Assembly (NCBI RefSeq): GCF_000022085.1
Contig: NC_011894.1
Location: forward strand, 7,425,001-7,489,000
Direction of reading: 5' to 3'
Origin: Methylobacterium nodulans ORS 2060
GTDB lineage: Bacteria; Pseudomonadota; Alphaproteobacteria; Rhizobiales; Beijerinckiaceae
DNA length: 64,000 nt
Under the pieces are notes generated by a model. It was not told where the DNA came from. It saw only the letters and a program-made list of their open reading frames with translations, and searched no databases. The first letter of the stretch is position 1. Each line of letters begins with the position of its first letter. Below, one piece after another: positions 57,100 through 64,000 of this stretch. Made by a program: the position numbers and the translations under genes.

Positions 57100-57765
57100 C
57101 TACAGCACGCGGGCGCGGCCGGCGGTGAGCGGCGCGATGCGCAGGGCCGTGTCGAGGATGCGACGGTGCAGGCCGTCGGGGCCGCGCTCCACAACCGCGA
57201 GGCGCATGCCCTCCCGGGTCGCGACCGCCCCGACGAGGCGTCCGCCCGGGGCGAGGCGCTGGCCGAGGCTGTCCGGGATCGCCGGCAGGGCGCCGTTGAC
57301 CAGGATGCGGTCGAAGGGCGTCACGTCCTTCTCGGGCGCGCAGCCATCGGCGATCCGCAGCCGCACCGATCCGGCCAGCCCGAGGGCATCGAGACGCCCC
57401 TGGGCCTCTCCGGCCAGGGTCTCGTAGCGCTCCAGGCTTTCGACCACCGCGCAGCCGAGGCGCAGGAGTAGTGCGGTGGCGTAGCCCGAGCCCGTGCCGA
57501 TCTCGAGGGCGCGGGCGCCCGGTCCGGGCTCGAGCACGGCCAGCATGGCGGCGACGGCGCTTGGCGCGGTCATGGTCTGGCCGCAGGCGAGCGGCAGGGC
57601 GATGTCCCGGCGGGCGAGATCGCGGAGCGCCTCGGGGGCGAAACGCTCGCGGGGCACCCGCTCCATGGCGCCGAGCACGGCGGGAGCGCGCACGCCGCGG
57701 GCGCGCAGGGCCAGCACGAAGGCGGCGGCTCCGACGGCGTCGGAATGCTCGGCCTCGTCCCCCAC
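57100..57765 (-). CDS. pcm: Protein-L-isoaspartate O-methyltransferase
   Basis: This is a 221-residue repair enzyme that methylates damaged aspartyl residues with SAM. SAM site: ARALEIGTGSGYATALLLRL. Other family features: MERVPRERFAPEALR, ADGCAPEKDVTPFDRILVNG and LPAIPDSLGQRLAPGGRLVG. GTG 57765 lies 5 bases after the surE stop. Third gene of the serS-surE-pcm run. Confidence 0.93.
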   Translation of the reverse strand: MGDEAEHSDAVGAAAFVLALRARGVRAPAVLGAMERVPRERFAPEALRDLARRDIALPLACGQTMTAPSAVAAMLAVLEPGPGARALEIGTGSGYATALLLRLGCAVVESLERYETLAGEAQGRLDALGLAGSVRLRIADGCAPEKDVTPFDRILVNGALPAIPDSLGQRLAPGGRLVGAVATREGMRLAVVERGPDGLHRRILDTALRIAPLTAGRARVL

Positions 57766-57770
57766 GACCG

Positions 57771-58532
57771 TCAGCCGAAGACCTGGGCGAAGCGGGTCAG
57801 GGTCGGCTCGTCGGTGAGGTCGAGGCGCAGGGGCGTCACGGCGATGCGGTTCTCCGCGATGGCCTTCAGGTCCGTGCCGTGACCCGGCTCGAACCGGGCC
57901 TTGGCGAAGGCGAGCCAGAAATAGGGATTGCCGCGCCCGTCCAGCCGCTCGTCGATGGCGAGGAGCTGCTGGTTGCGCATGCCCTGGGCCACCACCGCGA
58001 TGCCCTCCACCGCCTCCGGCTCGCAGTCGGGGAAGTTCACGTTGACGAGGATGCCCGGCTCGATGCCGGCCTCCAGGATACGCCGGATGGTGCGCGCGCC
58101 GTGCTCGGCGGCGGTGTGCCACTTCACGTTGGCCCGCCCGCCCACCCCGTAGGCCTGGCTCAGCGCGATCGAGCGCACGCCGAGGATCGTGCCCTCCATG
58201 GCGCCCGCGACGGTGCCCGAATAGGTCACGTCCTCGGCCACGTTCTGGCCGCGGTTGACGCCCGACAGCACGAGGTCGGGGCCGCGCTCCTTGAGGATGT
58301 GGCGCACCCCCATGATGACGCAGTCGGATGGGGTGCCCTTCACGGCGAAGCGCGTCTCCGCGACGCGCCGCAGGCGCAGCGGATCGTTGAGGGAGAGCGA
58401 GTGCGAGACGCCGCTCTGGTCGGTCTCGGGCGCCACGACCCAGACGTCGTCCGAGAGCTCGCGGGCGATCTCCTCCAGGACCTTCAGGCCCGGCGCGTGG
58501 ATGCCGTCGTCGTTGGTGACGAGAATGCGCAT
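57771..58532 (-). CDS. surE: 5'/3'-nucleotidase SurE
   Basis: This is a 253-residue metal-dependent nucleotidase acting on nucleoside monophosphates. [20 protein letters not shown] holds the Asp pair; VAPETDQSGVSHSLSLNDPL holds the Ser/Asn box; DLVLSGVNRGQNVAEDVTYS holds the Asn ligand. Its ATG overlaps the serS stop by one base (TGATG), so it is translationally coupled. Intact. Confidence 0.97.
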   Translation of the reverse strand: MRILVTNDDGIHAPGLKVLEEIARELSDDVWVVAPETDQSGVSHSLSLNDPLRLRRVAETRFAVKGTPSDCVIMGVRHILKERGPDLVLSGVNRGQNVAEDVTYSGTVAGAMEGTILGVRSIALSQAYGVGGRANVKWHTAAEHGARTIRRILEAGIEPGILVNVNFPDCEPEAVEGIAVVAQGMRNQQLLAIDERLDGRGNPYFWLAFAKARFEPGHGTDLKAIAENRIAVTPLRLDLTDEPTLTRFAQVFG

Positions 58533-59845
58533 CAGGCGTGTGGTCCTTCGATTCGCGTGATGCCCCCCATGTAGGGCACGAGCGCCGACGGCACCGTGAC
58601 GCTGCCGTCCGGGTTCTGGTAGTTCTCCATCACGGCGATGAGGGCGCGGCCAACCGCCACGCCCGAGCCGTTGAGGGTGTGGACATGGGCCACCCCCCGC
58701 CCCTCGCGGCGCCGGAAGCGGGCGTCCATGCGCCGTGCCTGGAAGTCGCCGCAGACCGAGCAGGAGGAGATCTCCCGGAAGGTCCCCTGCCCGGGCAGCC
58801 AGACCTCGATGTCGTAGGTCTTCTGCGAGGCGAAGCCCATGTCGCCGGTGCAGAGCGTCACCACCCGGTAGGGCAGGTCGAGCTTCTTCAGCACTGCCTC
58901 GGCGGAGGCGAGCATGCGCTCGTGCTCCTCGTCCGATTGCTCGGGCGTCGTCACCGAGACGAGCTCGACCTTGGTGAACTGGTGCTGGCGCAGCATGCCC
59001 CTTGTGTCGCGCCCCGCCGCGCCGGCCTCGGCGCGGAAGCAGGGGGTCAGCGCGGTGAAGCGCAAAGGCAGCTCGTCCTCGGAGAGGATGCTCTCCCGCA
59101 CGAGGTTGGTGAGCGGCACCTCGGCGGTGGGGATGAGCCAGCGGGTCGGCGCCCCGCCCTCGGCCTCGACCGAGCCCGGCATCGCGGCGAACTGGTCGTC
59201 CCGGAACTTCGGAAGCTGCGCCGTCCCGAACATCACCTCGTCGCGCACGAGGAGCGGCGGGGCGACCTCCGTGTAGCCGTGCTCGGTGGTGTGCAGGTCG
59301 AGCATGAACTGGCCGAGCGCCCGCTCCAGGCGCGCAAGATGGCCCTTCAGCACCACGAAGCGCGCGCCCGAGAGCTTGGCCGCCGCCTCGAAATCCATCA
59401 GGCCCGTGGCCTCGCCGAGCTCGAAATGCTGGCGCCCCGCCTCGGCCCGGCCGCGCCCCTCGAAGCGGCGGTACTCCACGTTGTCGTGCTCGTCGCGGCC
59501 GAGCGGCACCTCGGCCTTCGGCGTGTTGGGGATCGCGGCAAGCCGCGCGTCGAGGGCCTTTGCGGCCGCATCCGCCGCAGCCTCCAGGGCGGGCGCCTCA
59601 TCCTTGAGGCGCGCCACCTCGGCCATCAGGTCCTGCGCCCGCGCCTCGTCCTTCGCCTTCTTGGCCGCGCCGATCTCCTTCGAGAGGGCGTTGCGGCGCT
59701 CCTGCGCGCCCTGCGCCGCCGAGATCGCCGCCTTGCGCGCGTCGTCGAGGGCGATCAGCTCGGCGGAAAGGGGCTCCAGCCCGCGCTTCGCCAAGCCCTC
59801 GTCGAAGGCGGCGGGATTCTCGCGGATGACCCGGATGTCGTGCAT
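58532..59845 (-). CDS. serS: Seryl-tRNA synthetase
   Basis: This is a 437-residue class II synthetase. The N-terminal coiled-coil arm (about 30-110) leads to the catalytic core: motif 2 [20 protein letters not shown], then QFTKVE, and motif 3 [35 protein letters not shown] holds serine/ATP residues. ATG 59845 is chosen by the conserved [18 protein letters not shown] start; the open frame to 59941 is non-conserved. First gene of serS-surE-pcm. Confidence 0.97.
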   Translation of the reverse strand: MHDIRVIRENPAAFDEGLAKRGLEPLSAELIALDDARKAAISAAQGAQERRNALSKEIGAAKKAKDEARAQDLMAEVARLKDEAPALEAAADAAAKALDARLAAIPNTPKAEVPLGRDEHDNVEYRRFEGRGRAEAGRQHFELGEATGLMDFEAAAKLSGARFVVLKGHLARLERALGQFMLDLHTTEHGYTEVAPPLLVRDEVMFGTAQLPKFRDDQFAAMPGSVEAEGGAPTRWLIPTAEVPLTNLVRESILSEDELPLRFTALTPCFRAEAGAAGRDTRGMLRQHQFTKVELVSVTTPEQSDEEHERMLASAEAVLKKLDLPYRVVTLCTGDMGFASQKTYDIEVWLPGQGTFREISSCSVCGDFQARRMDARFRRREGRGVAHVHTLNGSGVAVGRALIAVMENYQNPDGSVTVPSALVPYMGGITRIEGPHA

Positions 59846-60074
59846 CGTTTCGGCCCGTCTTCCCGACGGCGGGGATGCCCCGCCGTCCCTGCGTGAAGGC
59901 GACGACGCTTTGCAGCATCCCCCCGACCGGGACAAGGGCATCCGTCACGCGGGAGCCGCGCGCGGCGCGGCGCCTGGAGCACTTTCCGACGAAGCGGATG
60001 CCGGTTCGTCGTAGAAAATGCGGCGAACTCAAAGACTTGGAGCGGCATCCGATCCAACCGGTACGGACGCCGCT

Positions 60075-60296
60075 CTAGCGCGCCGGGGGAGCCTCGTCGA
60101 GCGCGGCGGCGAGCCTCGCGACCTCGCCGGGCCGCAGGATGTGGCCGCTCGCAGTGACGATCCAGGCCCGGCGCTCGCCCGTGACGGCGCGCGCCGCGCG
60201 GATCGCCTCGCGCAGGGTCATGCTCGGGCGCTCCTCGGCGCCCTCGCCCCCGTCCGGCCAGTAGATGAGTTGGACCGGTGAATCCCATTCCGTCAT
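60075..60296 (-). CDS. Small conserved hypothetical protein
   Basis: This is a 73-residue protein: MTEWDSPVQLIYWPDGGEGA, then TLREAIRAARAVTGERRAWI, then VTASGHILRPGEVARLAAAL. It has an N-terminal aromatic strand, a central helix and a C-terminal helix. No known domain, signal or membrane segment. I recall it as a recurring uncharacterised Methylobacterium protein. It lies upstream of serS by about 230 bases and downstream of yebC. Confidence 0.72.
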   Translation of the reverse strand: MTEWDSPVQLIYWPDGGEGAEERPSMTLREAIRAARAVTGERRAWIVTASGHILRPGEVARLAAALDEAPPAR

Positions 60297-60369
60297 GGCG
60301 CCGAGGTCACCATGCGATTGGGGCCGTCCGGGGGCAGGCTCGTCACATTGCCGTGTGCGGATCCCTGGG

Positions 60370-61116
60370 TCAGTCGTGCAGCTTGGCCATGAGCGCGTCC
60401 GAGACGGCGAAGTTCACGAAGACGTTCTGCACGTCGTCCTGATCCTCGATCATCTCGACGAGCCGGATCAGCTTCTCGCCGGTCTCGTCGTCCACCTCGA
60501 CGGTGTTCTGCGGGCGCCAGACCAGGGAGGTGCGCCGGGGCTCGCCGAAGCGGGCTTCGAGGGCCTTGGCCACCTCTCCGAGCGCGCTCTGCTCGCAGGT
60601 GACCTCGTGGCCGCTCTCGTCGGACTTCACGTCGTCGGCCCCCGCCTCGATGGCGGCTTCGAGCATCGTGTCGGCATCCGCCACCTTCGCGTCGAAGGCG
60701 ACGAGGCCGACGCGGTCGAACATGAAGGACACGGCGCCCGTCTCGGCGAGGCTGCCCCCGGCCTTGGTGAAGGCGGAGCGCACGTCGGAGGCGGTGCGGT
60801 TGCGGTTGTCGGTCTGCGCCTCGACGATGAGCGCGGCCCCGCCCGGGCCGTAGCCTTCGTAGCGGATCTCCTCGTAGGTCTCGGCGTCGCCGCCGCATGC
60901 CTTCTTGATCGCGCGCTCGATGTTGTCCTTGGGCATGTTCTCGGCGCGGGCCGCCAGCACCGCCGCGCGCAGGCGCGGGTTCATGGCGGGATCCGGCGTG
61001 CCGAGCTTGGCCGCGACCGTGATCTCGCGCGCGAGCTTGCCGAAGACCTTGGAGCGGACCGCGTCCACGCGGCCCTTGCGGTGCATGATGTTCTTGAACT
61101 GCGAATGTCCGGCCAT
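60370..61116 (-). CDS. yebC: YebC/PmpR family regulatory protein
   Basis: This is a 248-residue protein. [20 protein letters not shown] is the family start; [60 protein letters not shown] and [20 protein letters not shown] are conserved. YebC family members are transcription regulators, and some assist ribosomes at polyproline. Which role applies here is open. Intact. Confidence 0.96.
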   Translation of the reverse strand: MAGHSQFKNIMHRKGRVDAVRSKVFGKLAREITVAAKLGTPDPAMNPRLRAAVLAARAENMPKDNIERAIKKACGGDAETYEEIRYEGYGPGGAALIVEAQTDNRNRTASDVRSAFTKAGGSLAETGAVSFMFDRVGLVAFDAKVADADTMLEAAIEAGADDVKSDESGHEVTCEQSALGEVAKALEARFGEPRRTSLVWRPQNTVEVDDETGEKLIRLVEMIEDQDDVQNVFVNFAVSDALMAKLHD

Positions 61117-61467
61117 GGGCTTCTCCGGGGCGTAGGCGGCGCTCGGCGGAGCGCTCCGGCCGGGAGCGCTCGACGCCAGCGTCTTCTGAGACAGGGCGGT
61201 TTATAGAGGGGCCCCGCGCCCGAGCACAATCGGCCGCATCCGCCCCGGATGCGGCCTGGGTTCCGGGCCTCCGCGCAGGGCCTGTATTACCCTAACGCAT
61301 GGCGAGACATCATCGCTCGGCTATACGGGACGTTCCATGTCTCAGGCTATCGCAGCGCTGCCGGAACGATTCTCTCGTGTAAGACTGTCGCATTCATCAA
61401 AATGAATATTGACGTGTGCGGCCCAAAAAGCGCATGGGGCTGGCACTCTGCGAACCGGAGCATATGG

Positions 61468-61869
61468 ATGCAGGACCAAGACCAAGAAATCGATCTGATC
61501 GAGCGCGCAACCGATATCGTCGCGGCCTACGTCTCCAACAACTCCGTGCCGGTGGCGGAGCTGCCGGGGCTGATCAGCGCCGTCCATACCTCGCTCATGC
61601 GGCTCCGGACGCCGGCGGCGGCCGAGCCCGAGAAGCCGGTCCCGCTGATGCCGATCAAGAAGACGATCACCCCCGACTACCTGATCAGCCTGGAGGACGG
61701 GCGGCAGTACAAGTCGCTGAAGCGCCATCTCTCCACCCGCGGCCTCACGCCCGAGCAGTACCGCCAGAAGTGGGGCCTTCCGCACGATTACCCGATGGTG
61801 GCGGCGAACTACGCGGCCCAGCGCTCCGAACTCGCCAAGAGCAGCGGCCTGGGCCGGCGCCGGGCCTGA
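61468..61869 (+). CDS. MucR family transcriptional regulator lacking zinc ligands
   Basis: This is a 133-residue ROS/MucR homologue. The N-terminal helix contains DLIERATDIVAAYVSNNSVP and GLISAVHTSLMRL. The DNA-binding half has PDYLISLEDGRQYKSLKRHL, TPEQYRQKWGLPHDYPMVAA and NYAAQRSELAKSSGLGR. In zinc-binding members the first segment carries Cys (C-L-x2) and the helix end has two His (RHL-x-T-H). Here those are Ser, Asp and R-G, so canonical zinc binding is lost. GGAG lies seven bases before ATG 61468; ATG 61402 is a longer option. It regulates surface polysaccharide and motility genes in relatives. Confidence 0.9.
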   Translation: MQDQDQEIDLIERATDIVAAYVSNNSVPVAELPGLISAVHTSLMRLRTPAAAEPEKPVPLMPIKKTITPDYLISLEDGRQYKSLKRHLSTRGLTPEQYRQKWGLPHDYPMVAANYAAQRSELAKSSGLGRRRA

Positions 61870-61902
61870 GCGGACGGGCGCAGCCGGAACCGGAGACTGA
61901 AG

Positions 61903-61931
61903 CCCCTCTCCCCTGCGGGAGAGGGGTTTTT
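61903..61931 (+). terminator. Intrinsic terminator after mucR
   Basis: A perfect 10-bp stem (CCCCTCTCCC at 61903..61912 with 61917..61926), loop CTGC, is followed directly by TTTTT. It lies 34 bases after the mucR stop, a clear Rho-independent terminator on the plus strand. Confidence 0.92.
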
Positions 61932-61958
61932 CGTGTGCGCTTGCGCTCAAGGCGCCGC

Positions 61959-63356
61959 TCACGTCACCTCGAACGAGGTCCACAGCCCGGTATCGAACCG
62001 CTCCAGCACCGTGGCGCCGATGAGCCAGCGGCCGGGATTGTCGGCCAGGAAGGCGATGCGGGCGGTGCGGCCCTCCAGGAGCTGGAAGGTGTCGAGCCAG
62101 TAGGGCTCCCAGCCGTCGTCGAGGGGATGCAGCAGCCGGAAGACGTGGCCGTGCAGGTGCAGCGATTGCGGGAAGGCGGTCTGGTTCGTCAGCGCGAGCA
62201 CCACCGCGGTGCCCCGCTTCACCGAGAAGAGCGGCCCCGAACCGGGCGCCCCCGCGGCCCCGTTCACGGTCCAGATCCGGGCGGGGTCGCCCGCATAGGC
62301 CGGCGCCACATCCGGCTTCGCCCTGTCGAAGCTCGCCCCGCCCGCGATGGTCAGGTCGCGCCGGAAGGCGTTCTGCAGCTTGATCTCGGGGGGCAGCAGC
62401 GGGTTCTCGCCGATGGCCGCCACCGGCGGACGGGCGGGCACCGGCTCGCCCTGCGGCGCCACCACGGCGAGCGGGATCCCCTGCCCGATCAGCGCCATGA
62501 CCGTGCCCTTGCCCTCCGTCTCGGTCGGCACGTCGAGGAGCACGTCGTAGCGCGTGCCCGGCGGGAAGGGCAGCGTGGCGCGCAGGGGCTCGAACGTGTC
62601 GGTCGGCTGCCCGTCCACCGCCGCGACCCAGACCTTGAGCCCGTCGAAGCGGATGCGCGTCGCCCGCGCGTTGCAGGCATTGGCGAGCCGCAGGCGCAGC
62701 CGCGTACCGGGGGCCGCCGCGATCACCTCGGGCACCGGCCGCCCGTTGACCGTGAGCGCATTGCCGAGCCGCCCGGCGCTCGCCGCGAAGGGCACCTGCC
62801 CGAAGGCGGCGAGCCTCCCGTCCGGCTCGATGCGCCAGTCCTGCAGCACCAGCGGCAGGTCGCGGTCGACCGCCGGCGCCTTTGTCTCCTCGACGACGAG
62901 CAGTCCCGCCAGCCCTCGTCCCGCCGGCTCGCTCGACCCGCCGACGACCAGGGGCCGGATCAACGAGGTGCCGGCATCGGGCGGCGTGAAGGCATAGGTG
63001 AAGCTCGCGCCGGGCGCCACCGGCGCCTGCGTGACGCCGCCCACCCCGTCCATGGCGTTGGCGTTGCGCACCCCGTGCCAATGCAGGGACAGGGGCTTGT
63101 CGGTCCGGTTGTCGAGGCGCAGGCGCAGCATCTCGCCGCGCCGGATCCGCAGCACCGGCGGCGCGGCCTTTCCGTCGAAGGCCCAGACCGGCGTCTCCGG
63201 GGCGGGGTCGGGCCGCAGCCGCGCCGTCGCGCCGCCCGCGCTCAGCACCCTCAGTTCCGGCTCGGGCGTCTGCGCGCGCGGGCGCCCCGCCGGCACGAGG
63301 GCCAGGGCGGCGCCCGCGAGGAGCGCGCGGCGCGTGGGCGGGGAGGACGGCGTCAT
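61959..63356 (-). CDS. Multicopper-oxidase-fold protein with degenerate copper sites
   Basis: This is a 465-residue exported three-cupredoxin-domain protein. A twin-arginine-like signal (PTRRALLAGAALALVPAG) suggests Tat export. Copper motif 1 is present (SLHWHGVRN) and motif 3 is present (SLHLHGHVFRLLHP). The HSH-type second motif is replaced by AGTSLIRPL, and the HCH-x3-H motif near the C terminus by NPGRWLIGATVLERFDTG, which lacks the T1 Cys and the T2/T3 histidines. It is thus unlikely to be a normal oxidase and resembles the copper-free cell-division protein FtsP/SufI in kind. ATG 63356 matches the signal peptide. Confidence 0.85.
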   Translation of the reverse strand: MTPSSPPTRRALLAGAALALVPAGRPRAQTPEPELRVLSAGGATARLRPDPAPETPVWAFDGKAAPPVLRIRRGEMLRLRLDNRTDKPLSLHWHGVRNANAMDGVGGVTQAPVAPGASFTYAFTPPDAGTSLIRPLVVGGSSEPAGRGLAGLLVVEETKAPAVDRDLPLVLQDWRIEPDGRLAAFGQVPFAASAGRLGNALTVNGRPVPEVIAAAPGTRLRLRLANACNARATRIRFDGLKVWVAAVDGQPTDTFEPLRATLPFPPGTRYDVLLDVPTETEGKGTVMALIGQGIPLAVVAPQGEPVPARPPVAAIGENPLLPPEIKLQNAFRRDLTIAGGASFDRAKPDVAPAYAGDPARIWTVNGAAGAPGSGPLFSVKRGTAVVLALTNQTAFPQSLHLHGHVFRLLHPLDDGWEPYWLDTFQLLEGRTARIAFLADNPGRWLIGATVLERFDTGLWTSFEVT

Positions 63357-63549
63357 GGCACCTCGGCAGGGTTGACGAACGAAGAACCGCTCTTGGCGGT
63401 GCGCCTTGTAGCGGGCGCGGCCGGTTCGCGCGAGCGCCCCGGCCAGGCTTGCGCGAGCGCCTGGGCCGCGCCCAAAATTCTTGCTGCGCGCGCGGCGGAG
63501 CATGCTATAGAGCGCCGCCCGAGCGCCGCGGCGATCCCGGGCGCGCGCG

Positions 63550-63636
63550 TTGCGGGCGTGGCGGAACTGGTAGACGCGCTGGATTTAGGTTCCAGTGACG
63601 AGAGTCGTGGGGGTTCGAGCCCCTCCGCCCGCACCA
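63550..63636 (+). tRNA. tRNA-Leu (anticodon UAG)
   Basis: This is an 87-base leucine tRNA. It has a 7-bp acceptor stem GCGGGCG/CGCCCGC, an anticodon stem GCTGGA/TCCAGT with loop TTTAGGT (anticodon TAG, position 34-36), a long variable arm, GTTCGAGCC in the T arm, and encoded CCA at 63634..63636. It decodes CUA (and by wobble others). It stands alone upstream of tig. Confidence 0.96.
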
Positions 63637-63809
63637 CTTTCGCCAGGCAGAACGCCGCGGGGTGATACACGCCGCAAGGCGACACGACGGATTGGCTTTT
63701 CACATCAGGGCCGGCCCGCCAGACTGACGGTTCCCGTCGCACGGCACCTCTCTCGACGCCGTCCGGGACCCGCAGGCGGTCCGGATTCGAAAGAGGCGGA
63801 ACGACGACG

Positions 63810-64000
63810 ATGCAGGTGACCGAGACCAAGTCCGAAGGGCTGATGCGCGAGTTCCAGGTGGTGCTCGCCGCGGCCGAACTCGAGGATCGGCTGGCGACCG
63901 AACTCGCCGGCCTCAAGGACAAGGTCCAGCTGAAGGGCTTCCGTCCCGGCAAGGTGCCGGTCGCCCATCTGCGCCGCGTCTACGGCCGCTCGATCATGGC
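63810..64000 (+). CDS. tig: Trigger factor, N-terminal part (runs off the window)
   Basis: The first 63 codons of a ribosome-associated chaperone and peptidyl-prolyl isomerase: [39 protein letters not shown], then [20 protein letters not shown]. The GFRPGKVP box is the ribosome-docking signature. The ATG at 63810 is preceded by AGAGGCGG. The rest lies beyond the window end, so completeness cannot be judged. Confidence 0.95.

Overview
The window is high-GC DNA from an alphaproteobacterium of the Methylobacterium/Methylorubrum kind. I infer this from codon and base use, the GTG-rich starts, the gene orders pdxJ-acpS-lepB-rnc-era, serS-surE-pcm-LytM and atpHAGDC, an endonuclease-type MutL, a MucR regulator, and two tRNA-Leu genes with encoded CCA ends. 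No rRNA or CRISPR array was seen.

Region 1 (1 to about 17,045) is accessory DNA, most simply read as a decayed and mosaic integrative element. Its right end is a tyrosine integrase that runs up to the 3' end of a tRNA-Leu(CAA) gene. It carries a serine recombinase followed by four overlapping small genes, an AT-richer RTX lipase-like secreted protein, a complete IS5-family element with a 3-bp target duplication, several unknown phage-like proteins, and a BrnT-type toxin paired with an XRE-type partner. It also holds a 988-residue exported protein with 20 TPR repeats and a C-terminal caspase domain, plus a cargo operon of a winged-helix/HTH protein, a frameshifted MT-A70 adenine methyltransferase and three small genes. 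The left end lies outside the window or has been lost.

Region 2 (17,046 to about 38,000) is mostly housekeeping: a GT21 glycosyltransferase, an S9 peptidase, the era-rnc-lepB-acpS-pdxJ cluster (minus strand), a PRC-barrel protein with an MFS transporter, an ABC exporter, mutL, a GNAT acetyltransferase, a DsbD/ScsB-like thiol reductase, a DUF429 protein, a Nudix hydrolase and a beta-carbonic anhydrase.

Region 3 (38,357 to 64,000) is core genome: the F1 ATP synthase operon atpHAGDC (minus strand), DsbA-like and kappa-GST-like thioredoxin-fold proteins, argG, mtgA/ispA (divergent), leuB, a Na+/H+ antiporter, an lldD-type FMN dehydrogenase, a DUF4142 protein, the serS-surE-pcm-LysM/LytM operon, a YebC regulator, a MucR homologue, a degenerate multicopper-oxidase fold protein, tRNA-Leu(UAG) and the start of tig. 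Intergenic spacers hold at least two families of dispersed GC-rich repeats and several strong hairpins.

The most unusual items are the TPR20-caspase protein with its DNA-level 102-bp repeats, the integrase that lacks the usual catalytic-lysine hairpin, the frameshifted methyltransferase, the modules shared among otherwise unknown island proteins, and three core proteins (MucR, multicopper-oxidase fold, LytM) that have lost canonical metal ligands.
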